From assembly GCF_000003815.2 (NCBI RefSeq), contig NC_049982.1, positions 22,217,936 to 22,281,935 on the forward strand: a DNA stretch of 64,000 nucleotides. The letters are read 5' to 3'. The DNA is from Branchiostoma floridae (lineage: Eukaryota > Chordata > Leptocardii > Amphioxiformes > Branchiostomatidae). The position numbers and the translations under genes are program-made. Below are positions 27,401 to 38,935 of the stretch, piece after piece (positions within the stretch are counted from its first letter, which is position 1; each line of letters begins with the position of its first letter). Below the pieces are notes generated by a model. That model ran no database searches. It saw only the letters and a list, made by a program, of their open reading frames with translations, and was not told the DNA's origin.

Positions 27401-27527
27401 AACAGCAACACTGAATATTAAATTGCATACTAGTGGTATGCAACCCCCTCACGGGTCAGACCCCCCCCCCCCTCCATGAACTTGACAATGATCTGCATAT
27501 TCTCCATAGTGAGGAAGCGGTACTCAC
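15481..27527. other. Non-coding stretch in the presumed Slit intron 4
   Basis: Twelve kilobases directly downstream of Slit exon 4. I searched the minus strand for further 72-nt LRR exons, LRRCT, EGF and laminin G signatures and found none. It contains AT-rich segments with TAATTA-type cores (17780-17820, 18648, 23068-23160) and TCF/Sox-like cores (18683-18755), a G run at 22690 and a C run near 27461. Confidence 0.45.
18640..18760. promoter_or_regulatory. Cluster of TCF-, Sox- and homeodomain-like motifs
   Basis: Within 120 bp are TAATTA (18648 onward), CTTTGAT at 18683-18689, ATCAAAG at 18739-18745 and CCTTTGTTC at 18747-18755. These match the cores bound by homeodomain, TCF/LEF and Sox proteins. 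Short motifs occur often by chance, so this is only a candidate intronic enhancer of Slit. Confidence 0.25.
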
Positions 27528-27599
27528 AGTCGATAGATCCTTGGCATGTTGGAGAACAGGAGGTCTGGGAGACTCTTCAGAACGTTTCCATTTAACCGT
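27528..27599 (-). CDS. slit: Slit coding exon 4: third leucine-rich repeat
   Basis: Exactly 72 nt, phase 2-2, with a TTGGCAG acceptor and a GTGAGT donor. It encodes RLNGNVLKSLPDLLFSNMPR, matching the RLNxNxLxxLPELLF pattern of Slit LRR3. The preceding intron is 1,114 bp. The next exon should be another 72-nt repeat starting DLSxNxI, but none was found below this position. Confidence 0.93.
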
Positions 27600-29873
27600 C
27601 TGCCAAGAGAAGAAGAAAATTCAATAGTTAGTTTTCTACAAGCTCATCTGAAGTTGTAGCAACAGAACTAATTCACTTCAGAAAATCTACTTCTACACAA
27701 TTCAGAGTTCTACAGCCAGGACTTTAAATTGTGTTTTAGTTCATTTTTTTTCTACCAAACTTGATTCAAAAGCAAAAAGATGTAATAAGTTGAATATTGA
27801 TCAGTAATTAATGATTGATTCATTGAATATTGATGATGTAATAATTGACTGGATCTATTTAATTGATTTTTTTTTACTTTTCCAGAGGTACAGTGACATC
27901 ATGTACTTAACCTGGATATGTTCATGTCTGACACAAAGCTGTGTAAATTCCCCACCCAACCCACAGGGGACAAGAATGGTGTAAAGTGTCATCATCACCT
28001 TTACCATGATGTCATCATGACATCACCATATAAGCCAACAGTGAATAAGGTGCCTGGCATGTCAAGTAGCCGAGCACCAGGCTCTTCTCTAACACTTGGG
28101 CATCTCAGAACATAGCGTTGCATCAACTTTGCGGCGTGTTTAATCGATAGTAGGTGAACAGGTTGGCTGGTTAGTTTACAAAGCTCTGAGTCAAGTCGGT
28201 TTGCTTAGGAGCAATGAGGTCAACTGATATAAGTTGGATAATACCATTGTTGTGTTATAGGGGTGTACAGGACCTGAGTAGTTGGTTTGTGTAAACTTTA
28301 CCATGGTGAAAACACCTAAGTGGTAAGAATATGTGAAAGTTTATTTTTCATGAATTATAAATCTGAAACATGACTGCGTTCCTACAACTCATTGTCAAGA
28401 TCACTTATGAAAGATTATATATGAAGATACAGATACAATCGGATGGAGGGCGGCTGAAGTCACTTCCTCATATTTACTCCCCCCTGTAACCATGATCTGG
28501 AGACCTGTCTTCCTTCCTCAACTCTTACACACTTCAGCCTGGGAGGGGAACGTGCCACTTCTACCCTTTCTCTCCCTCCTCCCCCACATTTCCAGCGGCT
28601 TCTATTCTGGTGCGGCCCCCGGACGGAGGGAGAGCAAATAAAATGTGGGGAATGCTCGCGGGTTTGTTTGTACAATTTGGAGTGCGTCTGTGTGTGGTGG
28701 GCTCTGTACTTACAGCCGCTCCAGCGACACTAGGTCCTGAAAGGCGCCCTTTTCGATCGTCGAGATCTGGTTATTCAGCAGTTGGCTGTGTGAGGGGAAA
28801 AAACAATGATTTATTAACTGGTGAGAAACGTGTGATCGGTAGAGAATAGGCGGGATTAACACGTCATTTTCACTCCATACAGACGCCGGCGGGTGGTCTA
28901 AACGATCACAAAGTAACAAGTTCATGTAAAGTCAATATTGGGCGCAGCGTCATTTGCTACCCTCAAAGAGAAGAGAAAAGAAAAGCATTCAAGACCAACA
29001 ATCGTCAGCATAAGAATTGAGCTGAAGTGTTTTTCACGAAGTCCTTTGTTTACTCGTAGACAACGATATTTTCACAGAAAAGAAACGAGACATGTACTAG
29101 ACTGAGGTTTAGGTAGACAATAAAAACCTCTTCTCTAGCGAGACACGCTAACACTAGTAACAGTTACGGTGTCGTCTGCCGACTACTGTGGGACAATAGA
29201 AAGAGATAAGAGAGAAACGCCCTTACAGAATTCTCAGGTTTCTCAGCCCAGCGAAGTCATTCTTGCCGATCCTGGTAATGTTGTTCCCTTCAAAGTCTCT
29301 GAAAAACACGAAACGGCAAAACGCGTTTGCTGCATAATTACAAAGACAAGTCATGCTAACTGTCACATGCAATGATGACATTCGTATTTGGTGCGCTTCA
29401 CTTCGAAGTGACCTATCAAGTCAACCGATGTAACATGTTCTAGCCCTTGGCAAAACTCACATTCATTCCGCCGGCTAACTCTTTTCAACGTTACGTTATC
29501 TGGTCTGTAGAGACATCGGCGTAAGGGGTCTGTGTCCCTTGAGGCGTTTTAACTAAATCCAGAAAACACGAGGGTAAGTGCAGCCGTTGGCTACAAAACA
29601 AGGCTTGTGATACCAAACACAGCATTTAAAGGATTTTTTTCGTACACCTTCAGTTTATAAAGAACCGTGTTCATCTGTAGTAACATGGTGCGGCGGTGTG
29701 GAGAAGAGATCAACTTACATTCTCTCTGTGTTCCGCGGGATTCCTTTGGGCACCGCTCTCAGTCCTCTGTTTCCGCAGTCCAGACTGTTCCCTGGGCAAG
29801 AACACTGCTTAGGGCAACTTCTGCCTAGCGCAGCCTGTCCCACAACAAGCAAGAACAACAGCAAGAAATCCAT
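27528..29873 (-). CDS. slit: Slit ortholog, 5' coding part (4 exons, N-terminal LRR domain 1)
   Basis: Secreted guidance ligand of the Slit family. Slits bind Robo receptors through their leucine-rich repeats and repel axons and migrating cells at the midline; that is family knowledge. The sequence shows join(29719-29873, 29227-29298, 28714-28785, 27528-27599) on the minus strand, all with GT-AG introns and one continuous frame of 123 complete codons. Domain order is a hydrophobic signal peptide (residues 1-17), a cysteine cap (Cys20, 24, 26, 33) with the spacing of LRRNT, then three 24-residue repeats. Diagnostic strings are IPRNTER, GNNITRIGKNDFAGLR, NQISTIEKGAFQDL and LPDLLF, which track Slit LRR1-3 closely. 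A full Slit is about 1,500 residues with four LRR blocks, EGF repeats, a laminin G domain and a C-terminal knot. Everything after LRR3 is missing from the window. Other LRR proteins are unlikely given the NTER and STIExGAFQDL strings. Confidence 0.95.
28714..28785 (-). CDS. slit: Slit coding exon 3: second leucine-rich repeat
   Basis: Exactly 72 nt, phase 2-2, CACACAG acceptor, GTAAGT donor. It encodes NNQISTIEKGAFQDLVSLER, close to the NxISTIExGAFQDL pattern of Slit LRR2. The intron upstream is 441 bp. Confidence 0.95.
29227..29298 (-). CDS. slit: Slit coding exon 2: first leucine-rich repeat
   Basis: Exactly 72 nt, phase 2 at both ends, with a TTTTTCAG acceptor and a GTAAGG donor. It encodes one LRR (DFEGNNITRIGKNDFAGLRN...) that follows the NTER of exon 1 in frame. 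The intron to exon 1 is 420 bp. Confidence 0.95.
29719..29873 (-). CDS. slit: Slit coding exon 1: signal peptide and LRR N-terminal cap
   Basis: The chosen start is the ATG at 29871-29873. It has A at -3 and G at +4 and is followed directly by the hydrophobic core MDFLLLFLLVVGQAALG, a good signal peptide. Two in-frame upstream ATGs (29895-29897 and 29991-29993) would add 8 or 40 residues before the signal peptide and are less likely. The cap reads CPKQCSC...LDC...IPRNTER. The exon ends at a GTAAGT donor after the first two bases of a codon (phase 2). The 5' UTR extends into 29874 and above, but its end cannot be seen. Confidence 0.94.
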
Positions 29874-30900
29874 CCTCGACACGAGCCGTGGTATCATCAC
29901 GGTAAGATAGGGGGTAAGGGTTCGTCCCGCCCGCCGGCCAATCGGGCCTGCTGGTCCGTAAGTCCCAGTGGTGATCCTCGCTCTCACTAGCACGGGTCGG
30001 CTGAGCGGCCGTCACGCCAACTACACACGGTCAGAAAGGACGTAAGCTTCCCCGAATAGATCTCCTCACCGCTCGGTAATCCACATACCACGCCTGCGAG
30101 CCAGTCCCAGTCCGCGCGCACGCCCGTATCTATCCCTGGGGTCCGTCCCTGTGCGTGTATGTGCACGATGTGGCTCCAGCCTCTCTCCTCACACACACAC
30201 AGACTCAGCCTGGAGAAGTGCAAACAAGCGCCTCCTATTCAGCCCGCAGTGCGAGGGGACCCGACCGCCTCCGGGATCACTCTACTCCGTCTGTCAAATC
30301 AATGAACGGTGAATTATACTGCCTGTCAGCCATCCATCAATCTGTCAACAAATTGCAAAATAAACCGCCCCTAAATTTGCCGATGTTATCGCCCTTGAGT
30401 ACACAAATACGCCGTATCACCGGCAAAGATCTGAGTTTACGTACGACTGAGGTGATCCCCCGTCCGAACGCTTTGCCTCAGACAAGCCCAAACACGGACA
30501 AACCAGCGCGCACGCCGTCTCACCAGCCCCAAAGCGGGACGACCACAAAAAGTCGAAAGCCAATTTGGAAAAGTGGGAGCCAGTTAATAATCCTGCTGGC
30601 GCTGCGGTGTTTCACTCAAATTATCCGACTGCGGCCCGAAGTCAATACGGAGTAGTCCAATGGGCCTTGATGCTCGGCAAGCCGTTTTGATGAAGTATTC
30701 TCTACCAAAGCGTGACCGCGAATTACTTTGTCTAGGGGCGGACCAAAGCTTCCGCAGGTGGAACGCCTCTCGGTAGAATAACGCTGAAATCTGGCACCTG
30801 CGCCCGCTGACGTAGTAGTGTGTCTTTCAGCACAAAATCAACTCGTGTATTTTACTAGTTCTAGCATAGGCATAGACCTCTGATTCACCATCTAAGAAGT
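29874..30900 (-). promoter_or_regulatory. Slit 5' flank, CpG-rich, probable 5' UTR and promoter area
   Basis: The kilobase above the Slit start codon is clearly richer in CpG than the surrounding intron and intergenic DNA, for example around 29930-29960, 30100-30130 and 30600-30720. A CCAAT core sits in a GC-rich setting near 29935-29950. I see no convincing TATA box and cannot place the transcription start. A CpG-rich promoter without a TATA box is an inference from composition and position. Confidence 0.4.
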
Positions 30901-31369
30901 TAAGAAAGTACGGTTACATTCAAGAACAATAGTTAATGTACACACCCCTCTGATGACAATGGATTGCCCCTTTACCACTGTCCAATGACCATAGTGAAAC
31001 CCCACGAGTTCTCCGCATCTTGTTTGAAGAAAAAAGACCGAATCGAAAATTCAACCGCTGTGAAATCATTGCTACTGTTTTGTCCGCGAACGCGCCTCAA
31101 CAATAGCGGTGATTTGCTGCATTGAGGGGTTCCTTTTCCCTGGGAAAGTTTGCCGCTGCGCTTTTCAACTCTCCTCGACCCTTCCCTTATCGAGGACCGC
31201 AGATCACAGATAAAGCGTAAAGTGGTGTTATGGACTACAAGTGTGGGTACGTGCGCAGATTTCGTTTGACCCTGCCGCGAATAAAGTGTGCTTGCATTAT
31301 GATATCTTATCTTTAGTGATTGCATGTTCATCATGTTATGTGCTTCTGTTTGCTTCTGTTTGTTTTCTG

Positions 31370-31500
31370 CCCGTGTTTTTATGTGGTTCTATGTGTGTAT
31401 GTTTGTATGCATGTTTGTGTGTTTCTTCTATATTTGTTTGTGAGTTTGGATGTGTAAGTATGTTTGTGATTGTTTGCTTGTTTGTTTGTTTGTGTGGCTG
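31370..31500. repeat. TG/TTTG-rich simple sequence
   Basis: An imperfect tract of TGTGTG, TGTTTG and TTTG units about 130 bp long. It produces open frames on both strands (Cys/Val/Phe and Thr/Asn/His rich) that are artefacts of composition. Confidence 0.85.
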
Positions 31501-31770
31501 TGCGAGCACGCGTGCGCATGCGACTGCTAAGTATTTCGGACTTTGATGCAGGATTATTTGTGTCCACGGCGGCGCTCTATGGACAGTCTGTGACATTAAT
31601 CATGATTAATTCCGGCATGTCGCTCACAGCATGACGGCATGACGGTTCGCGAGTCTGCCGGGGACAGTACGGGTCTGGCGACACCCCAGGGGCGGCATGG
31701 AGCGTCCCCGTTTAGTCCATTCTGCGCGGGAATTCCCTGAGCTTATATGCGAACTTTTCAAATATTAATG

Positions 31771-31784
31771 CCATGACGTCATGG
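31771..31784. promoter_or_regulatory. Perfect 14-bp palindrome containing a CRE core, 1.9 kb upstream of the Slit ATG
   Basis: The sequence ccatgacgtcatgg is a perfect palindrome around TGACGTCA, the full cAMP-response element bound by CREB/ATF factors. It lies in the Slit 5' flank. That it is functional is inference. Similar TGACGTCA cores also occur near 21359 and 60669, so this may be chance. Confidence 0.35.
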
Positions 31785-34700
31785 TCGGACGAAGCAATCG
31801 TTTGAAGGGATAAAGTCAGAAAACGTTAGGTTATGATTCCTTCAGAGGGCGGCGAACGAAGTTGGCAAACGTTAGCATATTAACATTGAGTGAAATCCTA
31901 TATGGACAAACACACACAGTTCTTATCGTTGTAGCTTTCTTCTCTTTAGCAAGTCAAACTTGGCAGCTCCAGCTTGGTCACATCAATAGCGAACGACAGG
32001 TGCAAGCTGGCAATCCACGGCCGTACTGGTGAATAGCGCACTCTACCGTTTAGATTGAGTACTGCAGATAATGGTGTTGACTTCACCGACGGTCATTCAA
32101 GATCTTCCTTTTCTGCAACCCACCAGCAACTAAACGCAAATAAAGACGATTATTTGTTGCGTTTTTATCGCCAGAGTAAGGTTTGCCGTTGTAAACTAGA
32201 TGAGAGACAAATTACTTTTGTTGTTGTTCAACGCCCACTCAGTAATTTTCCGAACTTTTTCCCGCTACTTGAGTACGTGAATAATGCATACACCTGTGTG
32301 TGAGTGACCAATAGGATATGGCTAGATATAAAAGTCTCAGACGAAGGAAATATCTCAGGTGTGTTCGTGAAGGAAGGGGGTGCAGAGACTGATTTCAATC
32401 AACCTCAGTAAAAGAACCGTACTGAAAATGCTGGTTTGTTGTTGTGTCCGTTTTTTTATAGAGTACATCATAACTTCTAATGGCGCCTGTTGTTAAGAAG
32501 CTTCGGGAGCGCGTTTGGTCTACGAGCGGGAAAATTTGATTCCCTGGCTTTACGTGAGGATTAGGATACAGGAAGCACGACTGTACAGCGCGCATAATCA
32601 GCCAAATCAGGGGAAGCCACAGAATTGCCCCTCAAACCTCCCGTAATCCCCGCCTGTGGGTACGTCGTCGTTTAAACAGATTTCTGGATCAGGAATCATT
32701 TTCCACTTCCTAATTTCATTTCCCCAAGGCTTTCATCTCCCTGATGTCCGCCCTTCATGCGGCGCGGCGCCGGATGCCTGTCGTCGGGACGTCTCTAGAA
32801 CAGTCGTTACCTGGCGGGGCAGGATACCTGCCACTACCTGCCACAACGTTACACCTGTACTCACCTGTATTTCACATCTATTTATCTGCGGACCGTACGC
32901 CAAGGGTACACACGCAACGTAACATAACTGTTCTTTTGGTGGACAACAACAAAATTCATATTCCCAAGGCGACAATCACATGGAAAGACCCAAAGGGGGC
33001 CATGTGATGGAAGATAACGTTGGGCCCTTCATACCGCCATGGGAAGATCGGGGAACCGATATGTAAAGTATCCACATAGTCCTGTCCTGTGACACCTGTT
33101 ACTGCTGTTCTTCTGGGATAGCACTGGTCATGAGTCACCGTGATCTTTATCTGATACTGATGATAGTGAAATGATGTAGCTTTAAGATTAAGGGAAATAT
33201 TGAATCACTATGTATCCATTATATACATGGTTTTGTCTTATGAAAGGTGTGGCACGGTAAATGTGCCTGCCAGGACACCAGCCTACATAAGGGTACAGAT
33301 ATTGTTGTATGTTATATGTCAATGTTCACTTTGAGGTGCAGTCTTCATGTACAATGGGAGGCAATAGTACATTTTCTCCCAATAAATCGATGTCTTGAAA
33401 TGTTTTGAAGGTAAGATAATCGCTGATAACGTAACGTTACCTGCCATCCTTGGGTGCCCACCTTTCTGTGGTGTCCACGGTGTGTCAGGTCTCCACTGCC
33501 CGGCGTGTCGGTCCCTTTGTGTAGTACCGGGCTCTGTACACGCACGTGCACCGTGCCGCTGTTTACCTGATCAACATGACTTACGGCACCGGCATCAGGG
33601 ACTAAAGTAAACTATACCGACATACAGGCGGTTGGTCGGTTGAGGGACAGATTTTAGAAACTTTTGTTTTTCTTTTTCTCTTTCTCTTTCTTTCCTCAGT
33701 TATGCTTTCTTGCTATGCTACACTTCACATTGCAAAGGAAACCCAATCCCTATCTATGTCTCTTTCTCCTCGGCTTTGATATAACGTTGTTTTTTCTTTC
33801 CTGACTGGGAATGCGCCCTTTCATTGTGACGTCACGTATTAATAACAGTATATGGTTATGATAGTCATTATTTTACATCCATGCCCTATCGGAACTATGC
33901 CCTAAGAACTGTCATAGAAGTACGAACCAGCAATAAAGTACACATAGTGACGGAAGGTCTGATACTAATGTGTTTTATTATCGATTTCATTTTGGAATGT
34001 CCAAAAATAAACCTTTAAACGTTGATTGGAAGCTGACTTTTGAAACCATTGAATGGGGGAGTGCCAAACAAAGGCATTATCGGATTCCTTCAAACTTGAT
34101 AGCAGAACAAATCTCGTTTCCTACTTAGGAACTCATTGTTGATGCTAATGACTTTCTGGTGACATCAATGTCTACCAATTCTTTGCTAAAGAAATGGCAC
34201 AAATATCAGTTTCAAATCATTTTCCCTATAGCCAACGTAGTTAGTCTGGTAGTAGAGACTACGTAGTTGTTGATCCACCAGACGGTCAAAACTTTCTGTA
34301 CGATAATCATTGCAAAAGAGACGGTACATGTATGTTTAGACTCCACAACTCGATGCCGCCATGCTCCAATAGATAATATTCAAACGGAGACGGAATCGTT
34401 AATAATTGACTTTTCTGTCGAGTTTTATAAGGATTTTGTGCGCATTTGGTCGCCACCGTCTCATGTCTATTGTATTTAGAGCACGTGACAACGTGGGGTA
34501 GCTGTAGCTCGGCGGAGAAAACTACCTGCAAGTTTCTCCTGTGCTGTTTCCTAGTTGGTAGTACATCAGGACAATTAGAGATAATTCTGACATCACAGAA
34601 ACTTTGGAACACATCCACAATCCACATCCTCCTACGCAGGAGGATGATAATCCAGAAAAACGAAAGGAAAGTTGAATTTTACAGTTTTCAAGTTTGATAT

Positions 34701-35323
34701 TGACCGCACAGAATCCAGTCTCCAAATGTTGTGTAGCGTAATGTGCAGGAAATGACTGTAACGTTAACGTTACATTCAACCGTGATTGTGTAAAACTTTC
34801 TGTATAGATGTTATAGATCTGACTACAGATGCAGTTGAATCTATATTAGTTGCCCCGAGTAGACGCCTTGTCCACTGCAATCGCTCACACTGCTCGCCGC
34901 CGCCGCTATCGTTCGATACTAACCATCTTATCTCACAGCGGAACATTTACAAATCACGTAGTCTTCAGTAATGGCTTTATCACTGTCTGCTTAAGTCACG
35001 AAGTGCTCATCTGAGAGAGCTAAGTACACAAATAATCCGGCACTAAAAGCCCGCTTATCGGAGCTCCATAATTTGTACCCTTGTCTTATCGGGCGTGTCT
35101 GACAGGATTGACGCTACCAATATTTATTTGGGCCTTATCAGCACGAGACGCACGTACGGCTGCAGTCTTGTGCTGAACACATGGGGGAGGGAAGGGGGCA
35201 TGTTCATCACTATAGTACAAGCCGGGCCAAGGCTTGCAATGATACAGATTTAAGGGTCATATGGACGGATTTAAGAAGTTAACTTGTGGCGTCAAGATAC
35301 GTATTCTTTCTACCTCTCGATAG

Positions 35324-35377
35324 ACCAACCAACCAACCAACGAACCAACCAACCAACCAACCGACCGACCAACCAAT
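35324..35377. repeat. (ACCA)n microsatellite
   Basis: About thirteen tetramers of ACCA/CCAA with a few G substitutions (CGAACC, CCGACCGACC). Open in several frames by composition only. Confidence 0.95.
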
Positions 35378-37858
35378 ACCGCGAGAGAGATATGATAGGA
35401 CAATACGCTTAATATGGTTCGTTTCCTGGACTATGATAGCAAAAAAAAAGTCTTTCACCGACATACCCTGTATACAATGATACCATCGTTATTTGAAAAG
35501 GCCGGAGCATACAGTAAGTGGCGACCTCTAGCGACCTCTTACTTTCTATATTTCACATGGTCATATTTCTAGAATCTCTTTGCCATTTATCTCAGACTCT
35601 GTTTACAAAGGTTGTACATGTAACATGTTTATTGGTCTATAAAAGTTCCTTTCTTTGCAGTACCTATCTTTCATAACATATGATAGTTAGCCACGAACTG
35701 CAAAGGTAACTCAAAGAAGTAGTCATTAAGGTCTGGAACCACAAGAAAGTATTAGTCGCAAACTCCCAAAGGTACGTCCTTACGAAAGTCCAAGTCACGT
35801 GTTTCAAACATCAAGGCGCAGGACCCAAAAACATACATTTCCATGCATAATATAGAATATCAGGACACATGCGTTCAAACTTTTAAACACAATGGTGCTA
35901 ATACCGAAACAGGGAGTGATTTGACACGCAAGGACATTATATTTGTGAAACGTTAGCGTACTGAGGGGGAATGTTGTTACGAGTTATCAGATGGCCGGCC
36001 CCTCCTTGCCGCTCACCGCCCTGTCATTACAGCAGATAGGTCTGATGTTTGTAGCTGAAGGACGCAAACTGTGAGAACTGTTCTGTTGTTATTGAGATAT
36101 GGCACCGTCTGCCGCCAAATGGTCAATGGGCGACTTTGTCATTCCAGATTCGGGATCCTAAAATCTCCGATAGCTAAACTACGTCGTGTATAATGGATTA
36201 GCCTTAAATAGAGCTTGTCGACAATGTTGCAGTACTAATCATCGTATATTACTTTTCTTGTTAGTCTCTTGTACTCGGGATAACCGAAATAGCAAAACGT
36301 CCTTGGCATCTTGTGTGATTTTGCGTCGAAAAATGCCCTGTTTACACGTCTGTTGTGTCTGTAACTATGCGAACGGCACTTCGTAAGAGAAACAATTGTC
36401 CAAACAGTAACAACAAACGCAGCAGACCGTCCAAAGATTTGTCCCGTGCGACAGATTGTACTTCAATCATCCAATCTTTTGACCTTGGATTAGAACACAA
36501 AGCCTTTTTGGACAAGACGTCAGTCAGTAGTTCTACATCCAGGCGCCATTTCGCAGCTAAATTGGACAGGGGAACAAAGGCGGGAAAAGTGAAGACCGCC
36601 GGATAGTCTGGCCCCAGTGACCCGGCCTTGGAAAGTCCTGTTGTCGGCACTGATCTACAAAACTGACGTTGTCTTCACTCGAGGAAAACACAATGATAAC
36701 GCGAGTCGGAATTTGGTATCAAAGTACTAAGTGTGGACAAACCAAGGGGTTAGTTTAACGAGAGCTTGACGTATTGGCAAAAACTCTTGTATCAATCTAA
36801 CAAAATGCTAACTACTAGTATGAATACTGTACAGAATTGGTGTCTTTTGAAGTCCAATCTAGCGTTCGTGCAGGCTTTGTGACTGGGCGGCCATACATTC
36901 TCACTGCCAATAACAGGACTTGAAAGTGATATTTAATTCATGAACAAATCTGCAAATCACGATCACGGTTTAGTGCTGTCTCTTTACGGTACTTGCCACA
37001 TTGCAACAGTCGTCTGAATTGCGTGGCGTACTTCTAGCTAGGATAAAATTAGCCCTACAACACAATAATATTGGTCAATTTCCAAATTACGCGTTTTCAT
37101 TATTCGTATCATATGTGGCATTGTACTTGAATGGTATCTTTCACTTGTACAACGTTATTGAACGGTTCAGGCGACCTCACACAGACAGCAGCAAATACTC
37201 TCCTATTAGGTCCCGGCTTATTCTTGACGTGTTGTTAGGCGTCTTTGTCGGGTTTTTCATTTTTTCAGGTTTTCTTTTTGTCCGCCAGTCAAACTACAAA
37301 ATCTGACAAAATACAATGTACATAACCCAATATAGACATATTAAAATGGCGTCAAAAACAAGCCGTAGCCTCACCTCTGCTTGGAGAGTAAGCAGCAAAG
37401 GACATTGGATGTTTTCCTCAACATGTGAGAAATGTACCATGTGTTTAGTTCATCACCAAAGGATACAGCAATACCTGTCGGAAGCCTAGCTAAGGTCTGA
37501 GGTAAAGTAATGACTGACAAATTGTTAAGGATGGGCTAAGACACCTGCTTCGGAAATGAGCCATACTTGGCGGGCCGTAAAATATGACAAAACATGAAAG
37601 TTAAATTCTGGGAAAACGCAACATGTTGTTCAGATGGTATCCCGTCCAGTCAGGCAGCGGAAATCTGGACAATACGGCTCCGTTCCTCATTAAGTTAAGA
37701 GCACGACGCGGTGAATGGCAGTCGCTGAAAACGTGTAATTTTGGGCGCCAGGCTGGGGAGTTGTGCGAGACGGAGAGAATTGGCGGGAAACTCCAACCTG
37801 TGATTACCTACGTCATCAGGCGCCAGCTGCAGCTCAGACGGCAGAAGTGCGACCACAA

Positions 37859-38029
37859 CTTACTCTTCAAGCAGAGGTTCGGCTGTGAATGTTTTAACGC
37901 GATTTAGGCTTTTTTTGCCGGGCTTTCTATTGTGTATAATTTTCTTCATGTCTACCAGATAAACTGTCCGGTAGAAAATAGAAAGCCCGTCTAAAACAGC
38001 CACAGCCGAACCTCTGCTTGGAGAGTAAG
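37859..38029. mobile_element. Nested foldback (MITE-like) element, 171 bp
   Basis: Terminal inverted repeats 37859-37887 and 38001-38029 are 29 bp with one mismatch (CTTACTCTTCAAGCAGAGG...). An inner perfect 12-bp pair lies at 37920-37931 and 37977-37988 (GGGCTTTCTATT). Fragments of the terminus (CCTCTGCTTGGAGAGTAAGC) recur near 37375-37395 and, diverged, at about 38057-38072. No transposase is present, so it is non-autonomous. Confidence 0.85.
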
Positions 38030-38349
38030 CATAATTAGCCCACCGATCGCGAAACCCCTGCTTGGAGAATATCGGCAATATGATATAGCTACTAGGGGAC
38101 CCAATCTTGCACCACTGCTTCCTTCCAACAAAAGCTATCTGCCATCAAAAAAAAAAAATCAAGATCTTGGCATGTCCGTGAGTGATGCTGCAGTACCAAG
38201 TCCACACACCAGGAGACCCCAAATCGACTTGGAACTTCGTCTTTCCAACTCCTACCAACATACCAAATATCATTACCAGAGCGAGTTTCTGAAATCAGGC
38301 TGACCCAAAATATCCAGCAACGCCAAGACACGACAGATACACCCGAAAC

Positions 38350-38449
38350 AACAACACAGACACACGCACATACTAACACACACACACACACACACATACA
38401 CACACACAAACACACCCACACCCACACACACACACACCCACACACACTG
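38350..38449. repeat. (CA)n microsatellite, interrupted
   Basis: About 100 bp of CA dinucleotides with C and A interruptions. Cys/Val-rich frames on the minus strand are artefacts. Confidence 0.97.
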
Positions 38450-38534
38450 TAACATGATTACACACGGCACTAAATGTCAGTGCATGCACGATATGTCTCG
38501 CCCCACACTGATAGCTCCTCTGTTTCAATGACAG

Positions 38535-38935
38535 GGGGTCAGTACTATTTGCTTGTGTGTTCACCTGTGGATGATCTGTTCAACATGCCCTCCGGTTCTT
38601 CTTTGGCGTGCTCAATAGATCTTAAATGGCCAACATAATGAGCAGACAAAGCAGTTCAACAGAATGATTTAAAGAGTGCGGTGAATGATGTGTTCCCCAG
38701 GTTTGACAGTGTCCCTCGGCATCCTTCTCGAGGCCGCGTAGACAACAGTTTCTATAGGAGTCCCTCAGGCCAAAGAGAAGAACGTACGTTGTATCTTCCA
38801 TGTAATTCGCGTGTAAAGGTATGTGCACTGGAGTGTGGAGGCTTCAGATCTCTGAAAGGTTACACATTGTCGCCCGAAGGTTTGGCAAGAAAATCGGGGT
38901 CAGTTTTATTTGCTTGTGAATTCACCTGTGCATGA
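38535..38935. repeat. Pair of 40-bp direct repeats, 361 bp apart
   Basis: 38535-38574 and 38896-38935 match at 35 of 40 positions (GGGGTCAG..TTTGCTTGTG..TTCACCTGTG.ATGA). No coding content is recognised between them. They may be the ends of a small unknown element or scattered copies of one repeat. Confidence 0.6.

Noticed and set aside
31241-31596. Open frames on both strands rich in Cys/Val/Phe or Thr/Asn/His
   Set aside because: Artefacts of the TG/TTTG simple sequence.
36342-36650. Overlapping frames of 102 and 83 codons upstream of Slit
   Set aside because: No family signature and no splice context; both strands are open over the same bases, which points to composition.
38092-38564. 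Cys/Val-rich frames over the CA repeat
   Set aside because: Pure consequence of the dinucleotide microsatellite.
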